Assembly: GCA_021776135.1 (NCBI GenBank)
Contig: JAJFGL010000019.1
Coordinates: forward strand, 1 to 64,000
DNA from: Kiloniellaceae bacterium
GTDB taxonomy: Bacteria > Pseudomonadota > Alphaproteobacteria > Kiloniellales > J153
Length of the DNA stretch: 64,000 bases
Direction of reading: 5' to 3'
Shown: positions 27,497 through 36,386 of the stretch, in pieces
Numbering within the stretch: position 1 is the stretch's first letter
Layout: each line of letters starts with the position of its first letter
Program-made: the position numbers and the translations under genes
Notes under the pieces: model-generated
Told to the model about the DNA's origin: nothing
Seen by the model: only the letters and a program-made list of their open reading frames with translations
Database searches by the model: none

Positions 27497-28423
27497 ATGA
27501 CTGAAACGACACATTCCGACCGGATATTTCAGGCCTTCGCGGCCACCAGCCGCGCGGTGATGATCACCGACAGCGCGGGCCTGATCGTCGCGGTCAACCA
27601 AGCCTTCACCGATTTAACGGAATGGAGCGCGGCGGAAGCCGTGGGCCAAACGCCGGGCATCTTGTCCTCGGGGCGCCAAGACGCACACTTTTACGAAGCC
27701 ATGTGGTCGATGCTGCGCGGCGCCGGCCACTGGCAGGGCGAGCTGTGGAACCGGCGCAAGGGCGGCGAGGTTTATCCCGAACACCTGACCATCGACGCCA
27801 TTCCCGGCGGCAAGGGGGAAACCACGCACTACGTGGCCATATTCTCCAACATCGAGGAACAGAAGCGGCGCGAGACCCACCTGACGAACCTGGCCTTCTA
27901 CGACACCGTCACCGGCTTAGCGAACCGCGGCCTGTGCGAGGACCGCCTGGAGCGCGCCATCGCCCTGGCCCGGCGCCGCTCGGGCTACATGGCGGTGGCC
28001 ATGATCGACCTGGATGGATTCAAGGGCATCAACGACCGCTATGGGCACGAATGCGGCGACCTGATTCTCAAGGCGGCGGGGGAGCGCTTGCATAACTGTT
28101 TACGCGAAAGCGACACCGTTTCACGCTGGGGCGGCGATGAGTTCGCCGTGGTTCTGTCCGCGGTCGACGGCGCCAACGGCGTTCGCGAGGTGGGCTTGCG
28201 CATGGTCGCGGCCCTGCGCCGGCCTTTCATTCTGGCGGGCGACGAGATCGCCCTGGGCGGCAGTATCGGGGCCGCCACATATCCCGCCGACGGCGACGAC
28301 GCCGATGAAATTGTCGCCAGCGCGGACCGGGCCATGTATGCGGTAAAGAACGCCGGCAAAAACGGCTTCGCCCTGCACGGCGAAGAAGAATCCCCAAAAC
28401 CCATCCACCGCCGCGCGGTTTAG
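27497..28423 (+). CDS. PAS-GGDEF diguanylate cyclase
   Basis: A 308-residue protein with an N-terminal PAS domain (about residues 10-120, including a PAC-like segment near IEEQKRRETHL) and a C-terminal GGDEF domain (about 130-295). The catalytic motif is intact as RWGGDEFAVVL. An RxxD inhibitory site, RESD, sits exactly five residues before GGDEF, so feedback by c-di-GMP is expected. No transmembrane helix, so a cytoplasmic sensor; the PAS ligand is unknown. ATG 27497 is taken as start although TTG 27443 is in frame. Confidence 0.92.
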   Translation: MTETTHSDRIFQAFAATSRAVMITDSAGLIVAVNQAFTDLTEWSAAEAVGQTPGILSSGRQDAHFYEAMWSMLRGAGHWQGELWNRRKGGEVYPEHLTIDAIPGGKGETTHYVAIFSNIEEQKRRETHLTNLAFYDTVTGLANRGLCEDRLERAIALARRRSGYMAVAMIDLDGFKGINDRYGHECGDLILKAAGERLHNCLRESDTVSRWGGDEFAVVLSAVDGANGVREVGLRMVAALRRPFILAGDEIALGGSIGAATYPADGDDADEIVASADRAMYAVKNAGKNGFALHGEEESPKPIHRRAV

Positions 28424-28426
28424 CGT

Positions 28427-29563
<1,137 letters not shown>

Positions 29564-29621
29564 TCAAGAATCTTTTGGACTCAAAGGGTTAACGAAAGAT
29601 CAAAAGACCGGGGCCGCGGCA

Positions 29622-30068
29622 CTATTTGCGCCGGGCCCGCCAGGCGTCCAGGGACCAGCGGTCGCGGTGGCGCAGGAGCCAGAGGGCGGCGAAACTGGCC
29701 AGGGCCGCCACGGCGATGGCGGAGTTGCGGTTCGTGGGAAAGCCGTTTTCGATGGCGAAGGGATCGATCAGGCTGGGAAAAATGACCGCCACCGTCACCG
29801 CGTGCATGGCGAAGCCGAGCCCGTAGCTGAGCGGACGCCAGAACCCGGCGGCCATGGCCAGGCAAACCGCGATCTGCGCCCCGCCCATGATGTAAGGCGC
29901 GCCCGCCCCGATCTCGATACCGTGGAAATAGCCCCAGATCTTCACGTACTGCCCCGGCGCCAGGATCTTGTTGACCGCCCAGACAAACAGAAACCAAGCC
30001 AGCCCCAAACGCAGGATCAAGAGTCCCAGGGCTTCCCGCCACTCCTGCCGCGCCGCGCCCGCATCCAT
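29622..30068 (-). CDS. DoxX-like membrane protein
   Basis: 148 residues with four predicted membrane helices: LLILRLGLAWFLFVWAVNKI, then YIMGGAQIAVCLAMAAGF, GFAMHAVTVAVIFPSL and AIAVAALASFAALWLL. The pattern resembles DoxX-type quinone-linked proteins but no functional residue can be pointed to. ATG at 30068 is preferred over an upstream start at 30149, which would add a polar 27-residue extension. Function unknown. Confidence 0.78.
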   Translation of the reverse strand: MDAGAARQEWREALGLLILRLGLAWFLFVWAVNKILAPGQYVKIWGYFHGIEIGAGAPYIMGGAQIAVCLAMAAGFWRPLSYGLGFAMHAVTVAVIFPSLIDPFAIENGFPTNRNSAIAVAALASFAALWLLRHRDRWSLDAWRARRK

Positions 30069-30191
30069 ATCCGCCCACCGCAAGTCCTTGTTCCGACCGT
30101 GACTACATAGCCCGGCGGACACAACTTTCCCAGGCGGCGGGGCAATCACATTACCGTTAGGGCTTGTAGGGCTTGAGCGCGGCTATTCGAC

Positions 30192-30251
30192 AGTCCGTGC
30201 CGCGGCAACCATGGCGACGCGGATCGAGTCCGCGTATGACTAGAGAGGGGA
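30192..30251. repeat. Partial GTCATACGCGG-family repeat
   Basis: The sequence CAGTCCGTGCCGCGGCAACC and then GCGGATCGAGTCCGCGTATGAC closely follows the right side of the long inverted repeat at 3731-3835. The trailing AGAGAGGGGAC matches the reverse complement of the bases just left of that repeat (3716-3728), so the element is longer than its arms. One arm is lost. Confidence 0.75.
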
Positions 30252-30300
30252 CTCTTGCCCCCGCCAATTTAAACCGGACACATCCGCGGGGAACTAGGCA

Positions 30301-31023
30301 ATGACGACGATCTTAGTGCTTGGCGCTACGGGCATGACCGGGCGTCCCTTGGTGGAGCTCTTGCTGGGCAGGGGCCACGAACTTCGCGTTATTGTCCGCG
30401 CGCGGCACAAGTTGCCTGCCACGGTTTTGGAACATCCCAAACTGACGCTCGTGGAGGCCAGCGTTCTCGATCTGAGCGATGAGGCCATGGCGGCGCGGGT
30501 GAAGGACTGCGACGCCGTTGTCTCGTGCTTGGGGCATGTCTTGGACTTCAAAGGCATGTTCGGGCAACCGAGAGGTTTATGCACGGACGCGGTGCGGCGT
30601 TTCTGCAAGGCCATCGAAGCGAACGGCGCAGCCCTGCCGGTCAAATTCATTCTCATGAACACGGTTGGGGTGCCTAATCCCGATTGCGGGGAGATGCGGC
30701 CCTGGTTCGAGCGGCTGGTCTTGACTCTCTTGCGTCATGCAATGCCGCCCCATCGCGACAATGAAACCGCGGCCGCGTACCTGCACCGGCATATCGGCCG
30801 GAATAACAAGCACATCGAGTGGTGCAGCGTCCGTCCGGACTCCCTCATAGACGCCGAAGTCTCGCCCTACGGCATAGCAGCCTCGCCCACCACGGGTATC
30901 TTTTCCGGCCGACCGACAACGCGGTCCAATGTGGCGCACTTCATGGCCGAGCTCATAGCGAACCCGGAACTTTGGAACACCTGGAAATTCCGCATGCCGG
31001 TCATCATGAACACCGGTGAATAG
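30301..31023 (+). CDS. NAD(P)-binding atypical SDR (NmrA/YwnB-like)
   Basis: A 240-residue Rossmann protein. The dinucleotide-binding loop is VLGATGMTGRPLVELLLGRG at the N-terminus, with DAVVSCLGHV further on. The active-site YxxxK of classical SDRs is not obvious, placing it among atypical NAD(P)H-binding proteins. The substrate is unknown. It stands alone between repeats and its base composition is slightly less GC-rich than the flanking genes. Confidence 0.85.
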   Translation: MTTILVLGATGMTGRPLVELLLGRGHELRVIVRARHKLPATVLEHPKLTLVEASVLDLSDEAMAARVKDCDAVVSCLGHVLDFKGMFGQPRGLCTDAVRRFCKAIEANGAALPVKFILMNTVGVPNPDCGEMRPWFERLVLTLLRHAMPPHRDNETAAAYLHRHIGRNNKHIEWCSVRPDSLIDAEVSPYGIAASPTTGIFSGRPTTRSNVAHFMAELIANPELWNTWKFRMPVIMNTGE

Positions 31024-31062
31024 ATCTGAAGATGTTAATTAGGGACAGTATAAAAATAAACG

Positions 31063-31135
31063 GGTTTACCACGAAGGCGCGAAGGCACCAAGAAGAAGCC
31101 TCTTTTTGGTTCTTCGTGTCTTGGCGGTGAAAAAC
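31063..31135. repeat. Dispersed hairpin element, solo copy 3
   Basis: A shorter copy: GGTTTACCACGAAGGCGCG on the left and CTTCGTGTCTTGGCGGTGAA on the right, with a compact centre. It lies immediately downstream of the truncated TRAP permease gene. Confidence 0.82.
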
Positions 31136-31151
31136 TTCTGCTTCCCCCGTC

Positions 31152-31430
31152 TCACCCGAACAAGCGATAGGGGATATAAAGCGCCAGGCCCTGCCAGAAC
31201 CATAGCAGGACGGCGGTGCCCAGCATCATCAGAGCGAAGGGCCAGACACCCCGGACCACCTGTTCCAAACGGGCCTTGCCAACAGCCTGTATGACAAACA
31301 GATTCAAACCCACGGGCGGGGTGATGAGGGCGGTCTCGATCAAGACCGCGAAAAAGATGCCGAACCAGATGGGGTCGATGTTCATGGCGACCAGGGCTGG
31401 AAACAAGACCGGCACCATGATCAGCAACAT
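31152..31430 (-). pseudogene. Truncated TRAP transporter large permease (DctM C-terminus)
   Basis: 92 residues that match only the last fifth of a DctM-type TRAP permease, normally about 430 residues. Recognisable segments are GIDPIWFG-like NIDPIWFGIFFAVLIE, the signature ALITPPVGLNLFVI, and the closing helix around GVWPFALMMLGTAVLLWF. Upstream of 31430 the sequence becomes AT-rich and noncoding, and no DctP or DctQ gene is near. It is interpreted as the remnant of a deleted transporter. Confidence 0.82.
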
Positions 31431-31682
31431 GGATAAAGATTCGAGGAAAAATTATTCTACGAAAAATTTCCTCCCAAATATCGATCGCAAGCGTTCCGGT
31501 TAAGCTGGTTTCAACTACACATGTAACTTTAATACCGCAGCCCTTGAAAGCCTAGTACCACGCCAGGGCACGATCCGCCGCTTTACTTTTGATTTGCCAC
31601 GGCTTACCAAGAGTCGCGGACTCGGCCACATTTTACGGCTCGATTCGCAACCCATCCCAAGGTCAGACACGAAGGAAAAACC

Positions 31683-32051
31683 ATGACCGTCACCAAGACC
31701 CAGCTTGCCGACGCCTACGCCGCCGCTCTGACCAAGGGGCTCGGCGAAGAATGGGGATTCGAATTCAGCCGCCGGGACGCCAACCGGCTTCTCGATCATC
31801 TGTGGCCCGTGGTCTCAGATCTCGCGCTTACGGACACGCGCAAGACCAAGCCGGGCAGCGTGCCGCTGGGATCCCTCGGCCGCCTCAAGATGCGCTTCAA
31901 GGCGGCGACCAAGTCCCGCAAGGGCACCAACCCCTTCACCGGCGAGCCGGCCGTCTTCAAGGCTAAGCCCGCGACCCTGCAGCCGCGCTTCACCGCCGGC
32001 AAGGCGCTCAAGGACGAGGCCGGCAGGTATTTCCGGCGCAAGATGAAATAA
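31683..32051 (+). CDS. HU/IHF-family-like DNA-binding protein
   Basis: 122 residues, longer than classic HU (about 90). The C-terminal half keeps HU landmarks: LGSLGRLKMRFKAATKSRKG, GTNPFTGEPAVFKAKPATLQ and FTAGKALKDEA, corresponding to the beta arm and final helix of HU. The N-terminal helix region begins VTKTQLADAYAAAL. It is very basic. GAAGGA precedes the start. It is probably a nucleoid-associated or regulatory DNA-binding protein; the extra length and divergence set it apart from housekeeping HU. Confidence 0.8.
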   Translation: MTVTKTQLADAYAAALTKGLGEEWGFEFSRRDANRLLDHLWPVVSDLALTDTRKTKPGSVPLGSLGRLKMRFKAATKSRKGTNPFTGEPAVFKAKPATLQPRFTAGKALKDEAGRYFRRKMK

Positions 32052-32138
32052 CAGCCCCGGCGCGTTTATCCGCACCGGATTTATTTCAACGGTTTTCGTT
32101 TTCAAGCGCCGTGGGACGTAGCGCGGGTGCCAGCGTCC

Positions 32139-32819
32139 CTATCGCCCCGAAGCCTTCCTTCGCGTCTTGGGCTTGGGTCCGGGCTTGGCCTTTCGCAGGC
32201 GTCGGCCCAGACGGTCTTCGAGGCGGGTGAGGAAAACGTCGCCGCCCAGTGGCCGGCCGGTGCTGATGTGGGCGCGGATCGCCGCGAGATCGGTCTCGGC
32301 CAAGCCGGCGCGCAAGCACGCCTTCCAATCGGGAACCAGCTTGAGCAGGGGCTTCACCCTGACCACGCCATCGTCCTGGCCGTCCAGGTGGGCGCGGGCG
32401 CTCGACCATTTCCAGGCCCGGGCGCTGCGCGCCAAGTTCGCGCGCAGAGGCGCCTGTTCGACATAGCGCGCGCAGGCGATTGTCCAGGACCGGTCCATGG
32501 CGAAGGAGGCGAAGCGCCCCTGCCACAGATGATCGCGCCAGCCTTCGCGTTGGTTGATATGACGGGCATAGCGCCGGTGCGCCTCGCCCAGGGCGGCGCG
32601 CAGGCCGTCCGGATCGCGCGGCGCCAGGATCAGATGAACCCGGTCCGGTAACAGGCAATAGGCCAAGACCTTGGTCCCGGCGGCGCGCGCGTGTTCGGCC
32701 AGGAGTTCGAGGTAAACCCGGTAGTCCGTGGTTCCGAAGAAAACCTCTTGGCCCCGGTTGCCGCGCTGGGTCGCCAGGTGCGCCGCCCCCGGCGCCACGA
32801 TGCGCGCCAATCTCGCCAT
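32139..32819 (-). CDS. RAYT-like Y1 transposase with altered HUH motif
   Basis: A 226-residue member of the REP-associated tyrosine transposase family. Family traits are the N-terminal MARLARIVAPGAAHLATQRG, the HUH region, the catalytic-tyrosine segment ARYVEQAPLRANL, and a basic C-terminus. The usual NHVHLI motif reads LLPDRVHLIL here: the first metal-binding histidine is replaced by arginine. The expected NPVRA after the tyrosine reads APLRA. It may therefore be inactive or changed in function. No clear flanking terminal repeats were found. Confidence 0.85.
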   Translation of the reverse strand: MARLARIVAPGAAHLATQRGNRGQEVFFGTTDYRVYLELLAEHARAAGTKVLAYCLLPDRVHLILAPRDPDGLRAALGEAHRRYARHINQREGWRDHLWQGRFASFAMDRSWTIACARYVEQAPLRANLARSARAWKWSSARAHLDGQDDGVVRVKPLLKLVPDWKACLRAGLAETDLAAIRAHISTGRPLGGDVFLTRLEDRLGRRLRKAKPGPKPKTRRKASGR

Positions 32820-32871
32820 GACGGTAGGTTATGGGCGCTTGCGGGAAACGTCAAACAAGTATTGTGTCCCG

Positions 32872-33414
32872 TTAATGCATGGTGGCTTGGGACAGCGCCG
32901 GCGCCGCCTCTTGCTTGTCCAGGGCTTCCGCTACGCCGCGCGCCTGGGTTCTGACCGGAAGGCGCAAGCCGTGGCGGCGCATGATGTGCCCAAGCTGAAC
33001 CGCGGCCGCGAGCAGATCCCCGGCGCCGTCCGGGAGCACCAGCCATTCGGCCAGGCCGCGCGCCAGCCGCGGCTGGCGGTGCTGACAGGCCGCCACCAGG
33101 CAGACGATCGAGACCTCGTCGGCACACAGGCAGGAACAGCAGGGTTGATGATGGCCGATAGAACGCCGGGCGTGGCCATGCAGCCCCTTTACCAGCTTGG
33201 CGAAGCCGGTCATGGCCTCCTTGCCGTCACCGGCGCCGAACTGGCGCACGAATTCGTTCCACACCAGGGACCAATGTCCGCCATTGTTCTGTGCGAGGCC
33301 AAGAACCCAGCGGCGGAAGGCCCAAACGATAAGCCGCTCCGAAGGTTCGAGCTCGGCGGTCGAAGTTGGCCAGGGCGTCTGTTTCGAGGCCGGGGAAGTG
33401 AAGGCGAGTGGCAC
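32872..33414 (-). CDS. Conserved-looking protein of unknown function
   Basis: 180 residues, not recognised. It is mostly helical, with a possible metal site in HHQPCCSCLCADE near the middle (two histidines and three cysteines close together). The first part (SERLIVWAFRRWVLGLAQNN) suggests an amphipathic helix bundle. The start is GTG with AAAGGAG about 9 bases upstream. No signal peptide. It lies upstream of the RAYT gene on the same strand. An overlapping plus-strand frame here is judged non-coding because it has no coherent domain. Confidence 0.65.
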   Translation of the reverse strand: MPLAFTSPASKQTPWPTSTAELEPSERLIVWAFRRWVLGLAQNNGGHWSLVWNEFVRQFGAGDGKEAMTGFAKLVKGLHGHARRSIGHHQPCCSCLCADEVSIVCLVAACQHRQPRLARGLAEWLVLPDGAGDLLAAAVQLGHIMRRHGLRLPVRTQARGVAEALDKQEAAPALSQATMH

Positions 33415-33487
33415 CGCTTGGGCTCCTTTATCTTGGGTTCCATCAGGGGATGAATCCTGGGTTCCGCCAGGGGGATTAAAGAGGCAC

Positions 33488-33518
33488 TATATTGCGATTG
33501 ATTATCGTTCGCAATATA
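33488..33518. promoter_or_regulatory. Palindromic operator candidate 1 (Fur/Irr-like)
   Basis: Perfect 10-base arms TATATTGCGA and TCGCAATATA flank TTGATTATCGT. The TTGCGA...TCGCAA core and the AT-rich centre resemble iron-regulator sites of alphaproteobacteria. Position upstream of a ferric-binding protein gene supports that reading, but no regulator gene is nearby. Confidence 0.6.
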
Positions 33519-33637
33519 AATATGAAAACCCATGCCCAATCCGGCCTTTTTTGGCCCGTTTCGATTTTTACCCGCATCCAGGGACCGGATTCGCTCAAGC
33601 ATCCATTTCCAGCGGCCGGTTCCGAGCGAGAAAGGCA

Positions 33638-33660
33638 TTGCAAACGCCAATCGTTTGCAA
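33638..33660. promoter_or_regulatory. Palindromic operator candidate 2 (Fur-like)
   Basis: Perfect 9-base arms TTGCAAACG and CGTTTGCAA around CCAAT. It shares the TTGC...GCAA ends with candidate 1 and lies about 120 bases before the start of the iron-binding protein gene. Confidence 0.6.
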
Positions 33661-33781
33661 TAAGTAACCGTAATGAGTTTCACTCGCAACCGGGTCCCAA
33701 GGTATTCAGCTTGCCATGACGGGATCCGGCTTTATATGGAGTCCGGCTTTGCCCGGGGTCCGGCTTTATGAGGAAAAAGAC

Positions 33782-34810
33782 ATGAAAAACTATCTGCTTG
33801 GTCTGGGAATGGCTGCGGCCACCCTTGGGGTTTTGGGACCGGTGGGGCCCGCCGCCGCCGAGGAACTGAACCTCTATTCCTCCCGGCACTATCAAACCGA
33901 TGAGGCGCTTTACGAGGACTTCACCAAGGCCACCGGGATCAGGATCAACCGGATCGAGGGCAAGGGCGACGCCCTGATAGAGCGGATCAAGGCGGAGGGG
34001 CGCAACAGCCCCGCCGATGTCTTTTTGACCGTCGATGCCGGACGTCTTTGGCGCGCCGACGAGGCGGTCCTGTTCCAGTCCGTAACCTCGGCGATCCTGC
34101 AGCAAAGGGTGCCCGAGAACCTGCGCCACCCGGATGGCAAGTGGTTCGGGTTTTCAACCCGCGCGCGGGTGATCGTCGCCAACAAGGACATGGTTCCCGC
34201 GGGCGCCATCGCCACTTACGAAGACCTCGCCGATCCCAAGTGGAAGGGTAAGATCTGCATCCGCTCCAGCTCCAACATCTACAATCTTTCCCTGCTCGGC
34301 TCCATGATCGCCGAACACGGGGAGCAGAAGGCCGAGGATTGGGCCAAGGCCGTGGTCGCCAACTTCGCGCGTCCGCCCCAGGGCGGCGACACCGATCAAA
34401 TCCGCGCCGTGGCCAGCGGCCAGTGCGCCCTCGGGCTCGCGAACACCTACTACTACATCCGCCTCAAGACCTCGAAGAAGGCGGAGAACCGCGCGGTCGC
34501 CGATAAGGTTGAGATCCTGTTTCCGAACCAGCACGGGCGTGGCGCCCACTTCAACGTCTCCGGCGCCGGGGTTTTGAAAAACGCCCCGCACCGCGCGGCG
34601 GCGGTCAAGTTCCTCGAATACCTGGCGAGCGATTCAGCCCAGCGCTACTTCGCCGACGGCAACAACGAGTTCCCGGTGGTCGCCAGCGCCGAGGCCAACA
34701 CCGCCGCCGCCGCCCTAGGCGCCCACAAACGCGACCCCATCAATGTCGCGGTCTACGGTCAAAACCAAGCGCTGGCGCAAAAAATCTTCGACCGCGCCGG
34801 CTGGAAATAG
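33782..34810 (+). CDS. Ferric iron ABC transporter substrate-binding protein
   Basis: A 342-residue periplasmic protein of the FbpA/FutA type that captures Fe(III). Signal peptide MKNYLLGLGMAAATLGVLG ends near PAAAEE. The mature start LNLYSSRHYQTDEALYEDF is typical. The iron-binding tyrosines are in ANTYYYIRL near residue 222. ATG 33782 gives a proper signal peptide; the frame is open 66 bases further up. No permease or ATPase gene adjoins it, so it must use a transporter encoded elsewhere. The two palindromes upstream suggest iron control. Confidence 0.92.
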   Translation: MKNYLLGLGMAAATLGVLGPVGPAAAEELNLYSSRHYQTDEALYEDFTKATGIRINRIEGKGDALIERIKAEGRNSPADVFLTVDAGRLWRADEAVLFQSVTSAILQQRVPENLRHPDGKWFGFSTRARVIVANKDMVPAGAIATYEDLADPKWKGKICIRSSSNIYNLSLLGSMIAEHGEQKAEDWAKAVVANFARPPQGGDTDQIRAVASGQCALGLANTYYYIRLKTSKKAENRAVADKVEILFPNQHGRGAHFNVSGAGVLKNAPHRAAAVKFLEYLASDSAQRYFADGNNEFPVVASAEANTAAAALGAHKRDPINVAVYGQNQALAQKIFDRAGWK

Positions 34811-34892
34811 ACGGGTGGCGAGGCAAGTTCCTTCCAGCCCCCCACATCGTCATGCGTGGGATTGAATTCCGTACCTGGCTTAGCTTTCTTTT

Positions 34893-34934
34893 TTTTACCG
34901 CAAAGACGCGAAGGCTCTAAGGAACGCGAAGAAG
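34893..34934. repeat. Left arm of GxxExxY-bearing element
   Basis: Reads TTTTACCGCAAAGACGCGAA... and ends CGCGAAGAAG. It matches, imperfectly, the left half of the solo hairpin elements and the reverse complement of the arm at 35346-35386. Confidence 0.8.
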
Positions 34935-34948
34935 TTAAGAGACGCCAG

Positions 34949-35335
34949 TCACCGGATAAGGCGTTTAATCCCATCCTTTATCAGGGGAACGTTGAAATTG
35001 ATCAAGAATCCAAGTTCCTTATTGGCCAATTTCAGATACGTGAGAAGCTGAGCATCATAAACCGGCAACAACTTGGCGACCGCCTTGAGTTCCAGAACAA
35101 TCCGGTCTTGGACCAAAAGGTCCAAGCGTAATCCAGATTCCAGCCGCATGCCTCCATAGACGATCGGTACAGCTACCTGTTGTTGAACCGAGATTTTACG
35201 GCTTTCGAACTCCCGGACCATGCAGGCTTGGTAGACCGATTCGAGCAGTCCCGGACCAAGCGTCGTATGCACCTTGAATGCGGAATCGACAATGCTCGCG
35301 GCGAGTTGCTCTATCTCATCCGATAGCCGTTTCAT
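34949..35335 (-). CDS. GxxExxY family protein
   Basis: A 128-residue protein of the GxxExxY family, function unknown. The name-giving motif is in LGPGLLESVYQACM near residue 28. Other conserved parts are the YGGMRLESGLRLDLLVQD segment, the nuclease-like core ...LELKAV, and QLLTYLKLANKELGFLINF. The D...ExK pattern recalls PD-(D/E)xK nucleases, but activity is not shown. Base composition is visibly lower in GC than the genes around it. It is bounded on both sides by the arms of the dispersed hairpin element, as if carried by it. Confidence 0.9.
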   Translation of the reverse strand: MKRLSDEIEQLAASIVDSAFKVHTTLGPGLLESVYQACMVREFESRKISVQQQVAVPIVYGGMRLESGLRLDLLVQDRIVLELKAVAKLLPVYDAQLLTYLKLANKELGFLINFNVPLIKDGIKRLIR

Positions 35336-35345
35336 TTAGGTATCC

Positions 35346-35386
35346 TTCGCGCCTTCTTCGCGTCTTAGCGCCTTCGCGGTGAAAAC
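35346..35386. repeat. Right arm of GxxExxY-bearing element
   Basis: TTCGCGCCTTCTTCGCGTCT...GCGGTGAAAAC is the inverted partner of 34893-34934 and matches the right half of solo copies 1 and 2 closely. It ends 13 bases before the dhaK stop codon. Confidence 0.82.
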
Positions 35387-35399
35387 TTTTCCTAGCCCC

Positions 35400-36386
35400 T
35401 CACCACCGCAATGCCGCCGTGTGAACGGGCGCGTCATAGAGATTAAGCATTTCCGGGTCGCATCTGGTCAGGGTGATGGAACATCCGGCCATGTCGAGGG
35501 AGGTGCAGTAGTTGCCGACCAGGGAGCGGGCGACGTTCAGGCCGCGCTGTTCGCACAGACGGCGCGCGGCCTCGTAGACCAGGTACAATTCCATGGCCGG
35601 GGTGCCGCCCATGCCGTTGACCAGCAGAATCACGTCATCGCCGGACTTGGGGCCGATGGAGGCCGCGATCGCCTCAATCATCTCCCCGGCTATGGCGTTC
35701 GCGTCCATGGTCTTGACCCGGCGGCGGCCGGGTTCGCCGTGGATACCGACGCCCATCTCCATTTCGTTATCGGGCAGATCGAAGCTCGGCTTGCCGGCGG
35801 CGGGCACGGTGCAGGAGGTCAGCGCCACGCCCATGGTGCCGCTGGCGGCATTGACGCGGATCCCCAGTGCCTTGCAGGCGGCGAGACCGGCGCCTTGTTC
35901 CGCCGCCGCGCCGACGATTTTTTCCACCAGGATGGTGGCGGCGACCCCGCGCCGGCCTTGGGTATAGAGCGAATCCTCGACCGCCACGTCGTCGTTGGTC
36001 AGGACCGTGGCGTGGTCGCCCGCCATCATTTCGCCCGCCATTTCGAAATTCATGACATCGCCGGAATAGTTTTTGACGATGAACAAAACCCCGGCCTCGG
36101 GCACCAAGGCCTGAGCGGCGGCCAGGATTTGATCGGGGGTCGGCGAGGTGAAAATCTCGCCCGGACAGGCCGCGTCCAGCATCCCCTTGCCCACGAAGCC
36201 GGCGTGCAGGGGTTCGTGGCCCGAGCCGCCGCCGGAAACCAGGGCGACCTTGCCCTTGGGTTTGCCGCCGGCGCGGGTCACGAACTTCGGCTCCAGGCTA
36301 AGGGACACCAGGTCCGCGTGGGCGGCGGCGAAACCGCTCAGGCTTTCGTTCAGAACGTCGTCGACCTTGTTGATCAGTTTTTTCAT
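35400..36386 (-). CDS. dhaK: Dihydroxyacetone kinase subunit DhaK
   Basis: A 328-residue substrate-binding subunit of PTS-linked dihydroxyacetone kinase. The substrate is held covalently as a hemiaminal on a histidine, seen here in MGVGIHGEPG near residue 216. Other family segments are the N-terminal MKKLINKVDDVLNESLSGF and SGGGSGHEPLHAGFVGKGML near residue 55. Last gene of the long operon; its start overlaps the upstream HTH-like gene (ATGA). With DhaL and DhaM it phosphorylates dihydroxyacetone at the expense of PEP. Confidence 0.95.
   Translation of the reverse strand: MKKLINKVDDVLNESLSGFAAAHADLVSLSLEPKFVTRAGGKPKGKVALVSGGGSGHEPLHAGFVGKGMLDAACPGEIFTSPTPDQILAAAQALVPEAGVLFIVKNYSGDVMNFEMAGEMMAGDHATVLTNDDVAVEDSLYTQGRRGVAATILVEKIVGAAAEQGAGLAACKALGIRVNAASGTMGVALTSCTVPAAGKPSFDLPDNEMEMGVGIHGEPGRRRVKTMDANAIAGEMIEAIAASIGPKSGDDVILLVNGMGGTPAMELYLVYEAARRLCEQRGLNVARSLVGNYCTSLDMAGCSITLTRCDPEMLNLYDAPVHTAALRW

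Larger units (their letters stand above)
33415..33781. other. Regulatory spacer before the iron-binding protein gene
   Basis: No gene is visible. The spacer holds two strong palindromes, listed separately, and is more AT-rich around 33485-33530 than flanking DNA. It should contain the promoter of the fbpA-like gene and that of the divergent unknown gene. Confidence 0.6.

Noticed and set aside
32728-33453. A 241-codon plus-strand frame over the unknown gene
   Set aside because: No coherent domain; the minus-strand gene with a Shine-Dalgarno and His/Cys cluster is favoured, although confidence is moderate.
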